Shown here in pieces: positions 25,784 through 33,687 of a stretch of DNA of 64,000 bases (position 1 is the first letter of the stretch; every line of letters starts with the position of its first letter). The translations under genes were made by a program, and so were the position numbers. Source of the stretch: Brevibacillus brevis (GTDB taxonomy: Bacteria; Bacillota; Bacilli; Brevibacillales; Brevibacillaceae). The notes under the pieces were generated by a model. It worked only from the letters and a program-made list of their open reading frames with translations, ran no database searches and was not told the DNA's origin. The DNA is taken from assembly GCF_001039275.2 (NCBI RefSeq), contig NZ_CP030117.1:1571501-1635500 (forward strand), in the 5' to 3' direction.

Positions 25784-25871
25784 TATTACTTGAAAGGAGT
25801 GATGTCCATGGATGATGGTTGGTGGATCTCAAGATTACATGACAGAAACAAAAGTATGAGGAGGATCCTAC

Positions 25872-26858
25872 GTGAAAGAACGTATTTTAACAGGCGATCG
25901 GATTACAGGAAAACTTCACCTTGGACATTACGTTGGTAGCTTGAAAAATCGAGTGGAGTTGCAAACCCAATACGAAACTTACTTAATACTAGCAGACGTT
26001 CAAGCCCTAACTACTCATTTTGAAAAACCAGAGTTGATTAAACAAAATTTGCGTAATGTGGCATTGGATTATTTGTCAGCAGGTATTCATCCTGATCATG
26101 CAACAATATTTATTCAGTCCATGATCCCAGAGATTGCGGAGTTAACCACTTATTTTTCTATGTTTGTTACGGTCAATTCTTTACGTCACAATCCTACAAT
26201 AAAAGCGGAAGCCACGGAACGCGGGTTTCAAGATATGTATTACGGATTTCTCGGATACCCCGTAAGTCAGGCGGCTGATATTACCTTTTGCAAAGCGACG
26301 CTGATTCCCGTAGGAGAAGACCAGGTTCCTCATATCGAACAAACAAGGAAAATTGTCCGTCGATTTAACCAACTTTATAAACCTGTGTTATTGGAACCCA
26401 AGCCACTCGTTGGTGATGTCCCACGACTTGTCGGATTAGACGGAAATAATAAAATGAGCAAAAGTCTTGGCAACGCCATTGATTTGGACTCCACCCAAGA
26501 AGAGGTTAGTGAGAAGATAAAGAAAGCGACGACTGATCCTGCGCGAATCCATAAAACGGATGTCGGCCATCCTGAAATTTGTCCAGTCTATGCTTATCAT
26601 CAAGCATTTCGGAAAGAGGGCTCCGATGAGATTTATGAAAGTTGTAAAAAGGGGCAAATAGGATGTATGGAATGCAAACGAAAAATTTCTCAAAGTATTA
26701 ACGATTTGCTTGAACCCATGAGGGAACGGAGAAGAGTGTATCAAAACGATCCCAAAAAGGTCGATGAAATTCTTATGTCGGGTACTGAAAAAGCCCGCCT
26801 TGTAGCAAAAGAAACAATGCAAGAGATACGTGAAGCAATGAGTATGAACTATTTCTAA
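25872..26858 (+). CDS. trpS: Tryptophanyl-tRNA synthetase with four-cysteine motif
   Basis: The 328-residue class I synthetase has HLGH at residues 16-19 and KMSKS at 194-198. Four cysteines at 237, 258, 265 and 268 (C-x20-C-x6-C-x2-C) nearly match the [4Fe-4S]-binding pattern known from Thermotoga maritima TrpRS (C-x22-C-x6-C-x2-C); the Bacillus subtilis type lacks it. The gene is visibly A/T-richer than its neighbours, suggesting transfer. Control is by a T-box with a TGG specifier. It may be a second, alternative TrpRS; the rest of the genome would show that. Confidence 0.93.
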   Translation: MKERILTGDRITGKLHLGHYVGSLKNRVELQTQYETYLILADVQALTTHFEKPELIKQNLRNVALDYLSAGIHPDHATIFIQSMIPEIAELTTYFSMFVTVNSLRHNPTIKAEATERGFQDMYYGFLGYPVSQAADITFCKATLIPVGEDQVPHIEQTRKIVRRFNQLYKPVLLEPKPLVGDVPRLVGLDGNNKMSKSLGNAIDLDSTQEEVSEKIKKATTDPARIHKTDVGHPEICPVYAYHQAFRKEGSDEIYESCKKGQIGCMECKRKISQSINDLLEPMRERRRVYQNDPKKVDEILMSGTEKARLVAKETMQEIREAMSMNYF

Positions 26859-26897
26859 TCGATTGTTTTCTTTATACAGGGAATATCCTGGATTAAT

Positions 26898-26944
26898 AAA
26901 AAAGCCGATATTCTCTACTACTGTAATGAATATCGGCTTTTTTC
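26898..26944. terminator. Rho-independent terminator after trpS
   Basis: AAAAAAGCCGATATT pairs perfectly with AATATCGGCTTTTTT around a 16-base loop. It is symmetrical, so it also serves the convergent lysR gene. Confidence 0.9.
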
Positions 26945-27024
26945 CATCCCATTCACCTCCAGGAGGACCAGCATTTTTGATGGTTTCTGCGCAGGTGTCT
27001 TAAAGGGCATCCTTCGTTTTCGCC

Positions 27025-27918
27025 TTACTGCTGCAAAGCTTTGCTCTGCATCAAAAAGTCGATAAACGTACGCATAATCCCGTGAACAGGTGTATCCTTG
27101 AGGTAAATCAGCTCGAAGTTCCGGTTGATTTGCGGCAGATTCAGGACGTCTACTTCCTGCAACTCGCCTTCGCACAAGTCTTTGGAGATGGCAAAGCGAG
27201 GCAAAAAGGCGATGCCCAGCCGTTGTTTCACCATACGCTTCACGACCTCGATGTTGTCAGCCTCCATGACGACATTGTTTTGTAGCTGAAAATGGCTGAA
27301 CGCATTGTTGATCAGCTTCCAGTCGAGCGAACCCCGATTGAACAAGATCAGTCGTTCACGTGCGACTTCTTCAATGGAAACCTGATGGCGGAATCCAAAC
27401 GGATGATCCGGATAAATCGCTAAGACCATGTCATCCGGCATCAGTTGAATCCGGTTAATCTGTGGATGGGTAACGGCACGAGCAATTCCGAATGACACCT
27501 CGTGGTTCAGAACCATATCGAGCACCTGATGGGAATGCCCGGTAAGGATCGTCAGTTTGATTTTAGGGTACAACTGCTGGAATTGCTGGACGAGGTCAGG
27601 CAAAATGTAAAAGGCGGAGACAAAAACGGTGGAGATGGTCAATTCTCCCTCTACATCGCCTTGCGATCGCTGAATCGCTTGCTGTCCCTCTTGCAGCATA
27701 TGCATGATGTTTTTCGCATAAGGAAGGAACAGATCGCCTTCTTTTGTAAGAGAAATCGTATGACCCGTACGCTGAAACAGCTTACAACCCATAGTCGTCT
27801 CGAGTGCTTTGATCCGCATGCTGACCGTGGGCTGTGACAGATAGAGTAAATCAGCCGTTTTGCTGAAGCTCCCGGTCAGGGCGACAAAGATGAATGCTTC
27901 CATTTGCTCCATGTTCAT
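27025..27918 (-). CDS. LysR family transcriptional regulator
   Basis: The 297-residue LTTR starts with MEQMEAFIFVALTGSFSKTADLLYLSQPTVSMRIKALE, the classic helix-turn-helix, followed by the periplasmic-binding-like effector domain. The domain resembles the CysL/CbbR-type branch, but the ligand is unknown. It is divergent from the dipeptidase/aminopeptidase genes, which it probably regulates. The 196-bp gap contains the palindrome CAATAA-T-TTATTG at 28018-28030. Confidence 0.88.
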   Translation of the reverse strand: MNMEQMEAFIFVALTGSFSKTADLLYLSQPTVSMRIKALETTMGCKLFQRTGHTISLTKEGDLFLPYAKNIMHMLQEGQQAIQRSQGDVEGELTISTVFVSAFYILPDLVQQFQQLYPKIKLTILTGHSHQVLDMVLNHEVSFGIARAVTHPQINRIQLMPDDMVLAIYPDHPFGFRHQVSIEEVARERLILFNRGSLDWKLINNAFSHFQLQNNVVMEADNIEVVKRMVKQRLGIAFLPRFAISKDLCEGELQEVDVLNLPQINRNFELIYLKDTPVHGIMRTFIDFLMQSKALQQ

Positions 27919-28017
27919 GAGTAGTGGCTCCGTTGTGTGAATTTTTAAACTTTCCGCAAAAAGGCGGTCGCGCCTCCTCGAATAAGCCTCGATAATGTTT
28001 TCTTAAGTGACTTATAG

Positions 28018-28030
28018 CAATAATTTATTG
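28018..28030 (+). promoter_or_regulatory. Candidate LysR binding palindrome
   Basis: CAATAA-T-TTATTG is a perfect 6-1-6 repeat in the divergent region, about 100 bp from each gene. The assignment rests on position and symmetry only. Confidence 0.45.
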
Positions 28031-28114
28031 GATTCGCTCTCCAAAATACATTACCTTAACATTAACAGAATAGGTAGTGTTCTCAAAGGAAATTAGCACA
28101 AGGGATGGATACAG

Positions 28115-29050
28115 ATGACCAAGATGCCGATTATCGATTTGCACTGTGATGCACTGCTGAAAATTTGGGAGAAAAATGGGGCTCTGTCCTTTGCGGATGC
28201 GGACGAGCTGGATGTCAACAGGAAACGGCTACACGATGGCGGGGTAAAGCTACAGTGCTATGCCATCTGGACATCACCTGAATTGTCCACGGAGCAACGT
28301 TTTCAAAAAGCTTTGGATCAAATTCATTACTTTTATTCAGAGGTGCTCGGGAAACATCCAGAAATGAAACAAATCCGTGATTGGAGCGATCTCGACCATT
28401 TGCAAGAGGGAGAGATCGGAGCGTTGCTGACGTTGGAAGGTGTTGAGCCAATCGGCAACGATTTGAAGAAGCTGCACATTTTGTATCAGTTAGGGGTTCG
28501 CTCTGTGGGCCTCACCTGGAACTTCGCGAATCTCGCTGCGGATGGTGCGCTGGAACCGAGGAATGCCGGACTGACGACTTTTGGTAAAGAAATCATTCAG
28601 TTCCACAATGAGCATAAAATGTTGACGGACGTCTCGCATCTAGGGGAGGGTAGCTTCTGGGATACGATTGAGCTCGCTACATACCCGATCGCGAGTCATT
28701 CGAATGCACGGACGATCTGCGACCATCCACGCAATCTGAGGGATGAACAGGCAAAAGCGTTATTTACCAAAGGCGCGAATGTACACGTCGTCTACTGCAC
28801 TCAGTTTATCAATGAAACGACACCAACCACGATAGATGATCTGATCAAGCATATCGATCATTTTTGTTCACTCGGTGGCGTGCGTCATATCGGGCTCGGC
28901 TCAGACTTCGACGGCATTACCGCAAAGGTCGTGGACTTGGAGCATGCGGGTCAGAGCCAAAACCTGATCAACGAGCTGCTCAAGCATTATAAGGAAGAAG
29001 AGGTGCGCGGGTTTGCCTATGAGAACTTTCTGCGCAATCGTCCCGTGTAA
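28115..29050 (+). CDS. Membrane-dipeptidase family (M19) peptidase
   Basis: The 311-residue zinc dipeptidase of the renal dipeptidase family has IIDLHCDALL with the H-x-D metal pair at the N-terminus, LTLEGVEPIG with the bridging Glu near 112, IASHSNAR for the third histidine, and the closing GLGSDFDGI. Family members cut dipeptides including those with a D-residue at the C-terminus. No signal peptide is visible, so it is cytosolic here. It is followed 26 bp later by a P1-family aminopeptidase; together they suggest processing of small or D-containing peptides. Confidence 0.9.
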   Translation: MTKMPIIDLHCDALLKIWEKNGALSFADADELDVNRKRLHDGGVKLQCYAIWTSPELSTEQRFQKALDQIHYFYSEVLGKHPEMKQIRDWSDLDHLQEGEIGALLTLEGVEPIGNDLKKLHILYQLGVRSVGLTWNFANLAADGALEPRNAGLTTFGKEIIQFHNEHKMLTDVSHLGEGSFWDTIELATYPIASHSNARTICDHPRNLRDEQAKALFTKGANVHVVYCTQFINETTPTTIDDLIKHIDHFCSLGGVRHIGLGSDFDGITAKVVDLEHAGQSQNLINELLKHYKEEEVRGFAYENFLRNRPV

Positions 29051-29085
29051 GCGATCGGCATAGCCTTACGAAAGGAGTGAAATGC

Positions 29086-30144
29086 ATGACGAAAAAAATT
29101 CGGCAGCTCGGTGCGACAATCGGGAGGCTGCCGGTCGGTGAGAAAAATGACATTACGGATGTAGCCGGAGTCCGAGTGGGACATGTGACGATCCAGCATG
29201 AGCTGGACAACGAGGACTATGCCTGCACCGGTGTAACAGCCATTTTGCCACATAGCGGTAGCTTGTTTCGCGAAAAGGTAACAGCAGCCAGCTATGTGAT
29301 CAATGGCTTCGGCAAAACGACGGGACTCGTGCAAGTAAATGAGCTAGGGGTATTGGAATCGCCGATCATGCTCACGAATACGTTTTCCGTTCCCGCAGTT
29401 ACACAAGGGACTCTGCAATACATGCTGGATACGAACGAAGAGATCGGGGACACGACCGGAACGATCAACATTGTGGTGGGCGAATGCAACGATGGTCATC
29501 TCAATTCTATTCGCCGCTGTGTCGTGCGTCCGGAAGATGCTAGAGAAGCGATTCTGAACGCAACGGATCAGGCCGTAGAAGAAGGCGCTGTCGGGGCAGG
29601 GACGGGAATGATTGCCTTTGGCTATAAAGGTGGTATCGGCTCGTCTTCTCGTATCGTGGTGGCTGAGGAGCAGGTCTATACATTGGGGGCTTTGGTACTC
29701 AGCAACTTTGGCAACAAGAATGATTTCTTGGGAGCGAATCTGTTCACAAGCTGCAAAAGTAATGAAAACGCAGTAGAGAAGTCCGAGGATGGCTCCATCA
29801 TCATCGTACTGGCGACAGATGCGCCGCTCAGTGATCGACAACTGCTTCGGGTAGCAAAGCGCGCAGGAATCGGTTTGGGACGCACGGGGAGCCATTTTGG
29901 GCACGGAAGCGGCGACATCGTTATCGCTTTTTCCACAGCGCAAAAAATTCCACATCAGACAACAGCCATTACGGAAACGCGCGTGCAACTACGTGAGGAT
30001 CACCCGATCATGAACGAACTGTTTGCTGCTGCGGCAGAAGCGACAGAGGAAGCCATCTACCATTCTCTTGCGCAAGCAGTCACGACTATGGGAAGAAAAG
30101 GACGCATCGTTCATGCGTATCCGAGTCAGGACATAGGAGAGTAG
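29086..30144 (+). CDS. P1 family (DmpA-like) aminopeptidase
   Basis: The 352-residue Ntn-type hydrolase is related to Ochrobactrum DmpA (L-aminopeptidase/D-Ala-esterase) and beta-aminopeptidases. The N-terminal ITDVAGVRVGH and the segment GYKGGIGSSSR, where self-cleavage before a serine creates the nucleophile, are diagnostic. FGHGSGDIVIAFSTA follows near the C-terminus. The GTG at 29077 overlaps the AAAGGAG site; ATG 29086 is the proper start. It is cotranscribed with the M19 dipeptidase. Confidence 0.88.
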   Translation: MTKKIRQLGATIGRLPVGEKNDITDVAGVRVGHVTIQHELDNEDYACTGVTAILPHSGSLFREKVTAASYVINGFGKTTGLVQVNELGVLESPIMLTNTFSVPAVTQGTLQYMLDTNEEIGDTTGTINIVVGECNDGHLNSIRRCVVRPEDAREAILNATDQAVEEGAVGAGTGMIAFGYKGGIGSSSRIVVAEEQVYTLGALVLSNFGNKNDFLGANLFTSCKSNENAVEKSEDGSIIIVLATDAPLSDRQLLRVAKRAGIGLGRTGSHFGHGSGDIVIAFSTAQKIPHQTTAITETRVQLREDHPIMNELFAAAAEATEEAIYHSLAQAVTTMGRKGRIVHAYPSQDIGE

Positions 30145-30216
30145 TAACATAACCCTACAACTGGTGACATACCTTGAGTGTAAAGAGGTGCATGGTGTGA
30201 AACAGGAGGTAGGGTT

Positions 30217-31026
30217 ATGTATATTGAAGTCGAAAAGGGTGTCACGGTTTTTGTTGAAGACCTCAATCCTGGCCCGAATAGCAAAACGATTTTTTTCGTT
30301 CACGGCTGGCCGCTCAACCATAACATGTTTTCCTACCAATTCAACGTACTTCCCCAGCACGGGTTCCGCTGTGTTGCCATGGACATCCGCGGCAACGGCC
30401 AATCAGACAAACCGTGGAGCGGCTATACGTATGATCGCTTAGCAGATGACATCTATGTCGTTTTGGAAGCATTACAGATAAGAGATGCCGTCTTGCTAGG
30501 TTTTTCAGTGGGTGGAGCCATTTCGATTCGGTATATGTCTCGTTATGAGGGGCGTCATATTTCGAAATTAGCGTTAGTGGATGCGGTTTCTCCTTCCTTT
30601 GTGAAAATGCCGGGTTCTCCATACGGCGTCTCGAAGGAGCAAGCAGAGGGGCTGATTAGTCAAATGTACGCCAATATGCCTGAGTTATTAAACACGGTTT
30701 CTTTGCAGTTTTTCAATCGAAATTTAGGGACTGCTACACTCCAGTGGTTTGTCAAAATGGGGCTGGACTCGGCTTCTTATGCGCTCATCAAAATCATGCA
30801 AGCAGCATCGAGAGAGAATGTAATCAATGACTTGAGTCAAATCCGTGTGCCAACCGGAATCTTTCATGGGATTCACGATCAATTGATTCCATTCAAAAGC
30901 GCCGAGCTCACCCAGCAGCAAATCAAAGGGTCGAAGCTGTTTCCGTTTGATAACAGTGGACACGGCTTGCCGATTTGTCAGGCGGATGATTTTAATAAGA
31001 AGCTGATGGAGTTTATTCAATCATAA
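30217..31026 (+). CDS. Alpha/beta hydrolase
   Basis: The 269-residue protein shows the oxyanion-hole segment FFVHGWPLN near residue 27, the nucleophile elbow GFSVGG near 94, the acid in GIHDQLIP and the base in NSGHGLP. MDIRGNGQSDKP is typical of the haloperoxidase-like esterase group. The substrate is unknown. AGGAGG precedes the ATG. It follows the peptidase genes by about 70 bp without a clear terminator, and its own terminator lies at 31043-31089. Confidence 0.87.
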   Translation: MYIEVEKGVTVFVEDLNPGPNSKTIFFVHGWPLNHNMFSYQFNVLPQHGFRCVAMDIRGNGQSDKPWSGYTYDRLADDIYVVLEALQIRDAVLLGFSVGGAISIRYMSRYEGRHISKLALVDAVSPSFVKMPGSPYGVSKEQAEGLISQMYANMPELLNTVSLQFFNRNLGTATLQWFVKMGLDSASYALIKIMQAASRENVINDLSQIRVPTGIFHGIHDQLIPFKSAELTQQQIKGSKLFPFDNSGHGLPICQADDFNKKLMEFIQS

Positions 31027-31042
31027 TTCGTAAGGGAACTGA

Positions 31043-31089
31043 CAGCCGATATTTCTGCCTAATGTGCAGGATATCGGCTATTTCTTTTA
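31043..31089 (+). terminator. Rho-independent terminator
   Basis: AGCCGATATTTCTGC pairs with GCAGGATATCGGCT, followed by a T-rich stretch. The AGCCGATAT arm is the same as in the terminator at 26898-26944. Confidence 0.85.
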
Positions 31090-31120
31090 GAACTTACCAA
31101 AATATAGTTTTCAATAGCAC

Positions 31121-31627
31121 ATGAAAAATCAACGATTAAGGATGGGGAAATTGAAGAAAAAACTATCGATCTCTATACTACTTATAGCAATATTGGTGGG
31201 AGGTTTTTATTTCCTTGTAAAAGGTAATCCGCCATTGGATATTGGTACTCTTGCTTCAAGCAAAGATCGTAAATCTGTTGTTGTGGGAATTGGCAATAAA
31301 GGCTTTGGTGAAGTGAAAATAATAGATGTTTCGGTTAATAACAATGAAAAACCATCAAAAACAAAAGTTCAGGTTAGTAATGCTTTACAAGGATTCATCA
31401 TAACTGACGATTATGATAATAAGGAATCAATACCCTATGGATTTCAGAAGATAGAGGATACATCGATGAAAGCTGGCACATCTGAGGGTACTGCTACGAA
31501 AAACGATGAAATTTATGGACTTAGTGTTATTCATCATGAAGCGATAAACAGAGTCAATATAAAGTACAGCTATCTGGGAATTACATTTGATGAAATGGTG
31601 TTCTTTCAAGCGGAGGTAAATCGATGA
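31121..31627 (+). CDS. Membrane-anchored protein of unknown function
   Basis: This 168-residue protein is not recognised. A basic start is followed by one hydrophobic helix (about residues 14-33, LSISILLIAILVGGFYFLV), then a hydrophilic, probably external domain of about 135 residues with beta-rich character. The DNA is clearly A/T-richer than the surroundings, suggesting transfer. Its stop overlaps the start of the next gene (ATGA), so the two are translated together. It resembles small surface-tethered proteins but matches no named family I can support. Confidence 0.65.
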   Translation: MKNQRLRMGKLKKKLSISILLIAILVGGFYFLVKGNPPLDIGTLASSKDRKSVVVGIGNKGFGEVKIIDVSVNNNEKPSKTKVQVSNALQGFIITDDYDNKESIPYGFQKIEDTSMKAGTSEGTATKNDEIYGLSVIHHEAINRVNIKYSYLGITFDEMVFFQAEVNR

Positions 31628-32148
31628 GCCAAATGAAAGTTGTACCTGTCGAAGTTCCCTGGATGATCAGCCCCTCACATGATTTCGTCGGTTTTACTGG
31701 TTATGAGGAGCGGGAAGTAAGCGTGGAAGTGATGTGTGGATATAATCAAAAGCGCTACGATAAAGTCTTGTCTAGGCTGCAAGAGCAGTATGGGGAGGAC
31801 ATCCCGGACGACGAATACAATAAAGCGGGGAACGCTATCATTAAAATTACTTTCCAGCCGATTTGTCTTTTTACGATGTACGGTAAAATGGAGGGCTACG
31901 AGCGATATGATTTCAGCATGCTCGATCAGTACTATAATGGGAGACTGTCTTTTCGTAACGAATGGGACAAAACCGATGTTTGCCCAAACCCAGGATTTTA
32001 CGAAGTAGTTGAGTCAAAAGTAAAAGAAGCATTTGGCTTTACGTCCCCTAAAGTAAAGCATTGGGTATTATGCGCGCATGACTCATGTATCGATGTGTTG
32101 GCCTATTCATTTGAATGGGAAGAGGTTGAATGGGGGAAGGCCAAATAA
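31624..32148 (+). CDS. Hypothetical cytosolic protein
   Basis: This 174-residue acidic protein is rich in Tyr, Trp and Phe, without signal or membrane segment. I do not recognise the family. It overlaps the upstream membrane-anchored gene by ATGA. The pair is ended by a terminator and looks like a self-contained two-gene cassette; an immunity or partner-protein role is possible, but nothing in the sequence proves it. Confidence 0.65.
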   Translation: MSQMKVVPVEVPWMISPSHDFVGFTGYEEREVSVEVMCGYNQKRYDKVLSRLQEQYGEDIPDDEYNKAGNAIIKITFQPICLFTMYGKMEGYERYDFSMLDQYYNGRLSFRNEWDKTDVCPNPGFYEVVESKVKEAFGFTSPKVKHWVLCAHDSCIDVLAYSFEWEEVEWGKAK

Positions 32149-32183
32149 CGGCCTCTCCCAGCTAGAAATACCGAGAAAAAATC

Positions 32184-32234
32184 AAAAGGCATTGCCCGTT
32201 CTTGCAAACAAGAGGGCGATGTCTTTGTTTTTTG
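32184..32234 (+). terminator. Rho-independent terminator
   Basis: AAAGGCATTGCCC pairs with GGGCGATGTCTTT, with one mismatch on each side of the core, followed by TTTTTTG. Confidence 0.8.
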
Positions 32235-32241
32235 TCCTGAA

Positions 32242-32281
32242 TTGAACAATTTGTTCAATGCGAGCCAGACAATTTGTTCAA
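32242..32281 (+). promoter_or_regulatory. Upstream activator sites for the sigma-54 promoter
   Basis: TTGAACAA-T-TTGTTCAA (32242-32258) is a perfect palindrome. The 13-mer ACAATTTGTTCAA is repeated at 32246-32258 and 32269-32281, 23 bp apart. They lie about 90-125 bp upstream of the -24 box, the usual place for an enhancer-binding activator, most likely the protein encoded at 35681. Confidence 0.7.
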
Positions 32282-32366
32282 ATCGTTCAAAGGCAATCGA
32301 ACAATGTACACGTAGAAGAAGTACGGATAGAGTCCAGATTTCGTTTATTTTCAGACGAAAATATGT

Positions 32367-32384
32367 TTGGCATGAAAATTGCTA
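32367..32384 (+). promoter_or_regulatory. Sigma-54 (SigL) promoter of the adh-aldh operon
   Basis: TTGGCATGAAAATTGCTA has the invariant GG (32369-32370) and GC (32381-32382) ten bases apart, as required for the -24/-12 promoter. About 185 bp of untranslated leader precede the first gene. The small open frame 32258-32536 across this region is not a gene. Confidence 0.85.
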
Positions 32385-32572
32385 ATAAAATAATCCTCGG
32401 AGAAGAGAAACGATTACGTTACTCTCGACGCACGACACTCGATTGGATTTTTCTTCATTTCCTACAGCAAGGTGTTATATTCATGTGTTTTTACGAAATC
32501 ATAAATGAATCTGGTAGGTTAATCTTCGAAAAATGATCGAGTGGTGCGAAGAAATCACCGGAGGGATATTTT

Positions 32573-33670
32573 ATGCAAATGAAAGCTGCTGTTACTCACT
32601 CAAAAGGTGAAGAATTTCGTATTCAAACAATTCAACTCGATGAACCTAAGAATGGAGAAGTTCTGATTCGCGTCGTAGCTTCTGGAATTTGCCACACAGA
32701 TATGATTGCGCGTGATCAAGAATATCCAGTTCCACTCCCAGCCGTTTTGGGCCATGAAGGTGCGGGTGTAGTTGAAAAGGTAGGCGAGGGTGTTACTTAT
32801 GTAGAGCCTGGCGATCATGTGGTGCTCGGTTTTGCCCATTGCGGAAAATGCCACTATTGCTTGAGCGGACGTCCGTATGTATGTGAAAGATTTTTCGAGC
32901 TGAACTTCCTTGGCAATATGGAAGATGGGACAAAAAGACATCACTGCGAAGAGAAAGGGTTGTCCAACTTTTTCGGTCAGTCCTCTTTTGGAACGTACAC
33001 GATTGTAAACGAGCGCAATCTGGTGAAAGTAGACAAAGATGTAGATTTGGCTCTTTTGGGACCGCTTGGCTGCGGAATTCAAACAGGTAGTGGCACGGTC
33101 ATAAACAGGCTGAAGCCAGAGGCAGGATCAAGCATTGCCGTGTTTGGTGCAGGAGCGGTGGGGCTTAGCGCGATCATGGCTGCGAATGCAATTGGCTGCG
33201 GTACGATCATTGCGGTCGATGTGCATGATAACCGTCTTGAACTGGCAAAAGAACTGGGTGCGACCCATGTCATTCATGCGCGAAATGTTGATCCGGTAGA
33301 AGAGATCAAGAAGATTACCAATGGCGGCGTAAACTATGCAGCAGAAACTGCTGGTAGACCAGGCGTATTGCGTCAAGCTGTCGATGCACTCACGTTCTGC
33401 GGAGTCGTAGCGCAAATCGGGGCACCACCACTCGGAACCGATGAGAAAATCGATACGAACGACTTGCTCTTGCTCAACAAAACCATTACTGGCGTAGTAG
33501 AAGGGGCTTGCGTACCGCGCATTTTCATTCCGCAGTTGATCAATTTGTACAAGCAAGGGAAATTCCCGATGGACAAGCTGGTAAAATTCTATCGTTTCGA
33601 TGAAATCAATCAAGCGGTGGCCGATTCTCATAGCGGTAAAACAATCAAAGCAATCATCAAGATGGACTAG
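32573..33670 (+). CDS. Zinc-dependent alcohol dehydrogenase, aryl-alcohol type
   Basis: The 365-residue MDR enzyme has catalytic-zinc ligands in GICHTD and LGHEGAGVVEKVG, the structural-zinc cluster CGKCHYCLSGRPYVC near residues 98-112, and the NAD-binding loop VFGAGAVGLSAIMAA near 190. Overall it resembles benzyl/aryl-alcohol dehydrogenases. It would oxidise an alcohol to an aldehyde that the next gene product takes to the acid. CGGAGGG stands seven bases before the ATG. Expression is from the sigma-54 promoter upstream. Confidence 0.9.
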   Translation: MQMKAAVTHSKGEEFRIQTIQLDEPKNGEVLIRVVASGICHTDMIARDQEYPVPLPAVLGHEGAGVVEKVGEGVTYVEPGDHVVLGFAHCGKCHYCLSGRPYVCERFFELNFLGNMEDGTKRHHCEEKGLSNFFGQSSFGTYTIVNERNLVKVDKDVDLALLGPLGCGIQTGSGTVINRLKPEAGSSIAVFGAGAVGLSAIMAANAIGCGTIIAVDVHDNRLELAKELGATHVIHARNVDPVEEIKKITNGGVNYAAETAGRPGVLRQAVDALTFCGVVAQIGAPPLGTDEKIDTNDLLLLNKTITGVVEGACVPRIFIPQLINLYKQGKFPMDKLVKFYRFDEINQAVADSHSGKTIKAIIKMD

Positions 33671-33687
33671 CTAGGAGGACACTTCAT

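Noticed and set aside
32258-32536. 92-codon frame before the alcohol dehydrogenase
   Set aside because: It covers the enhancer sites and the sigma-54 promoter and has no ribosome site.
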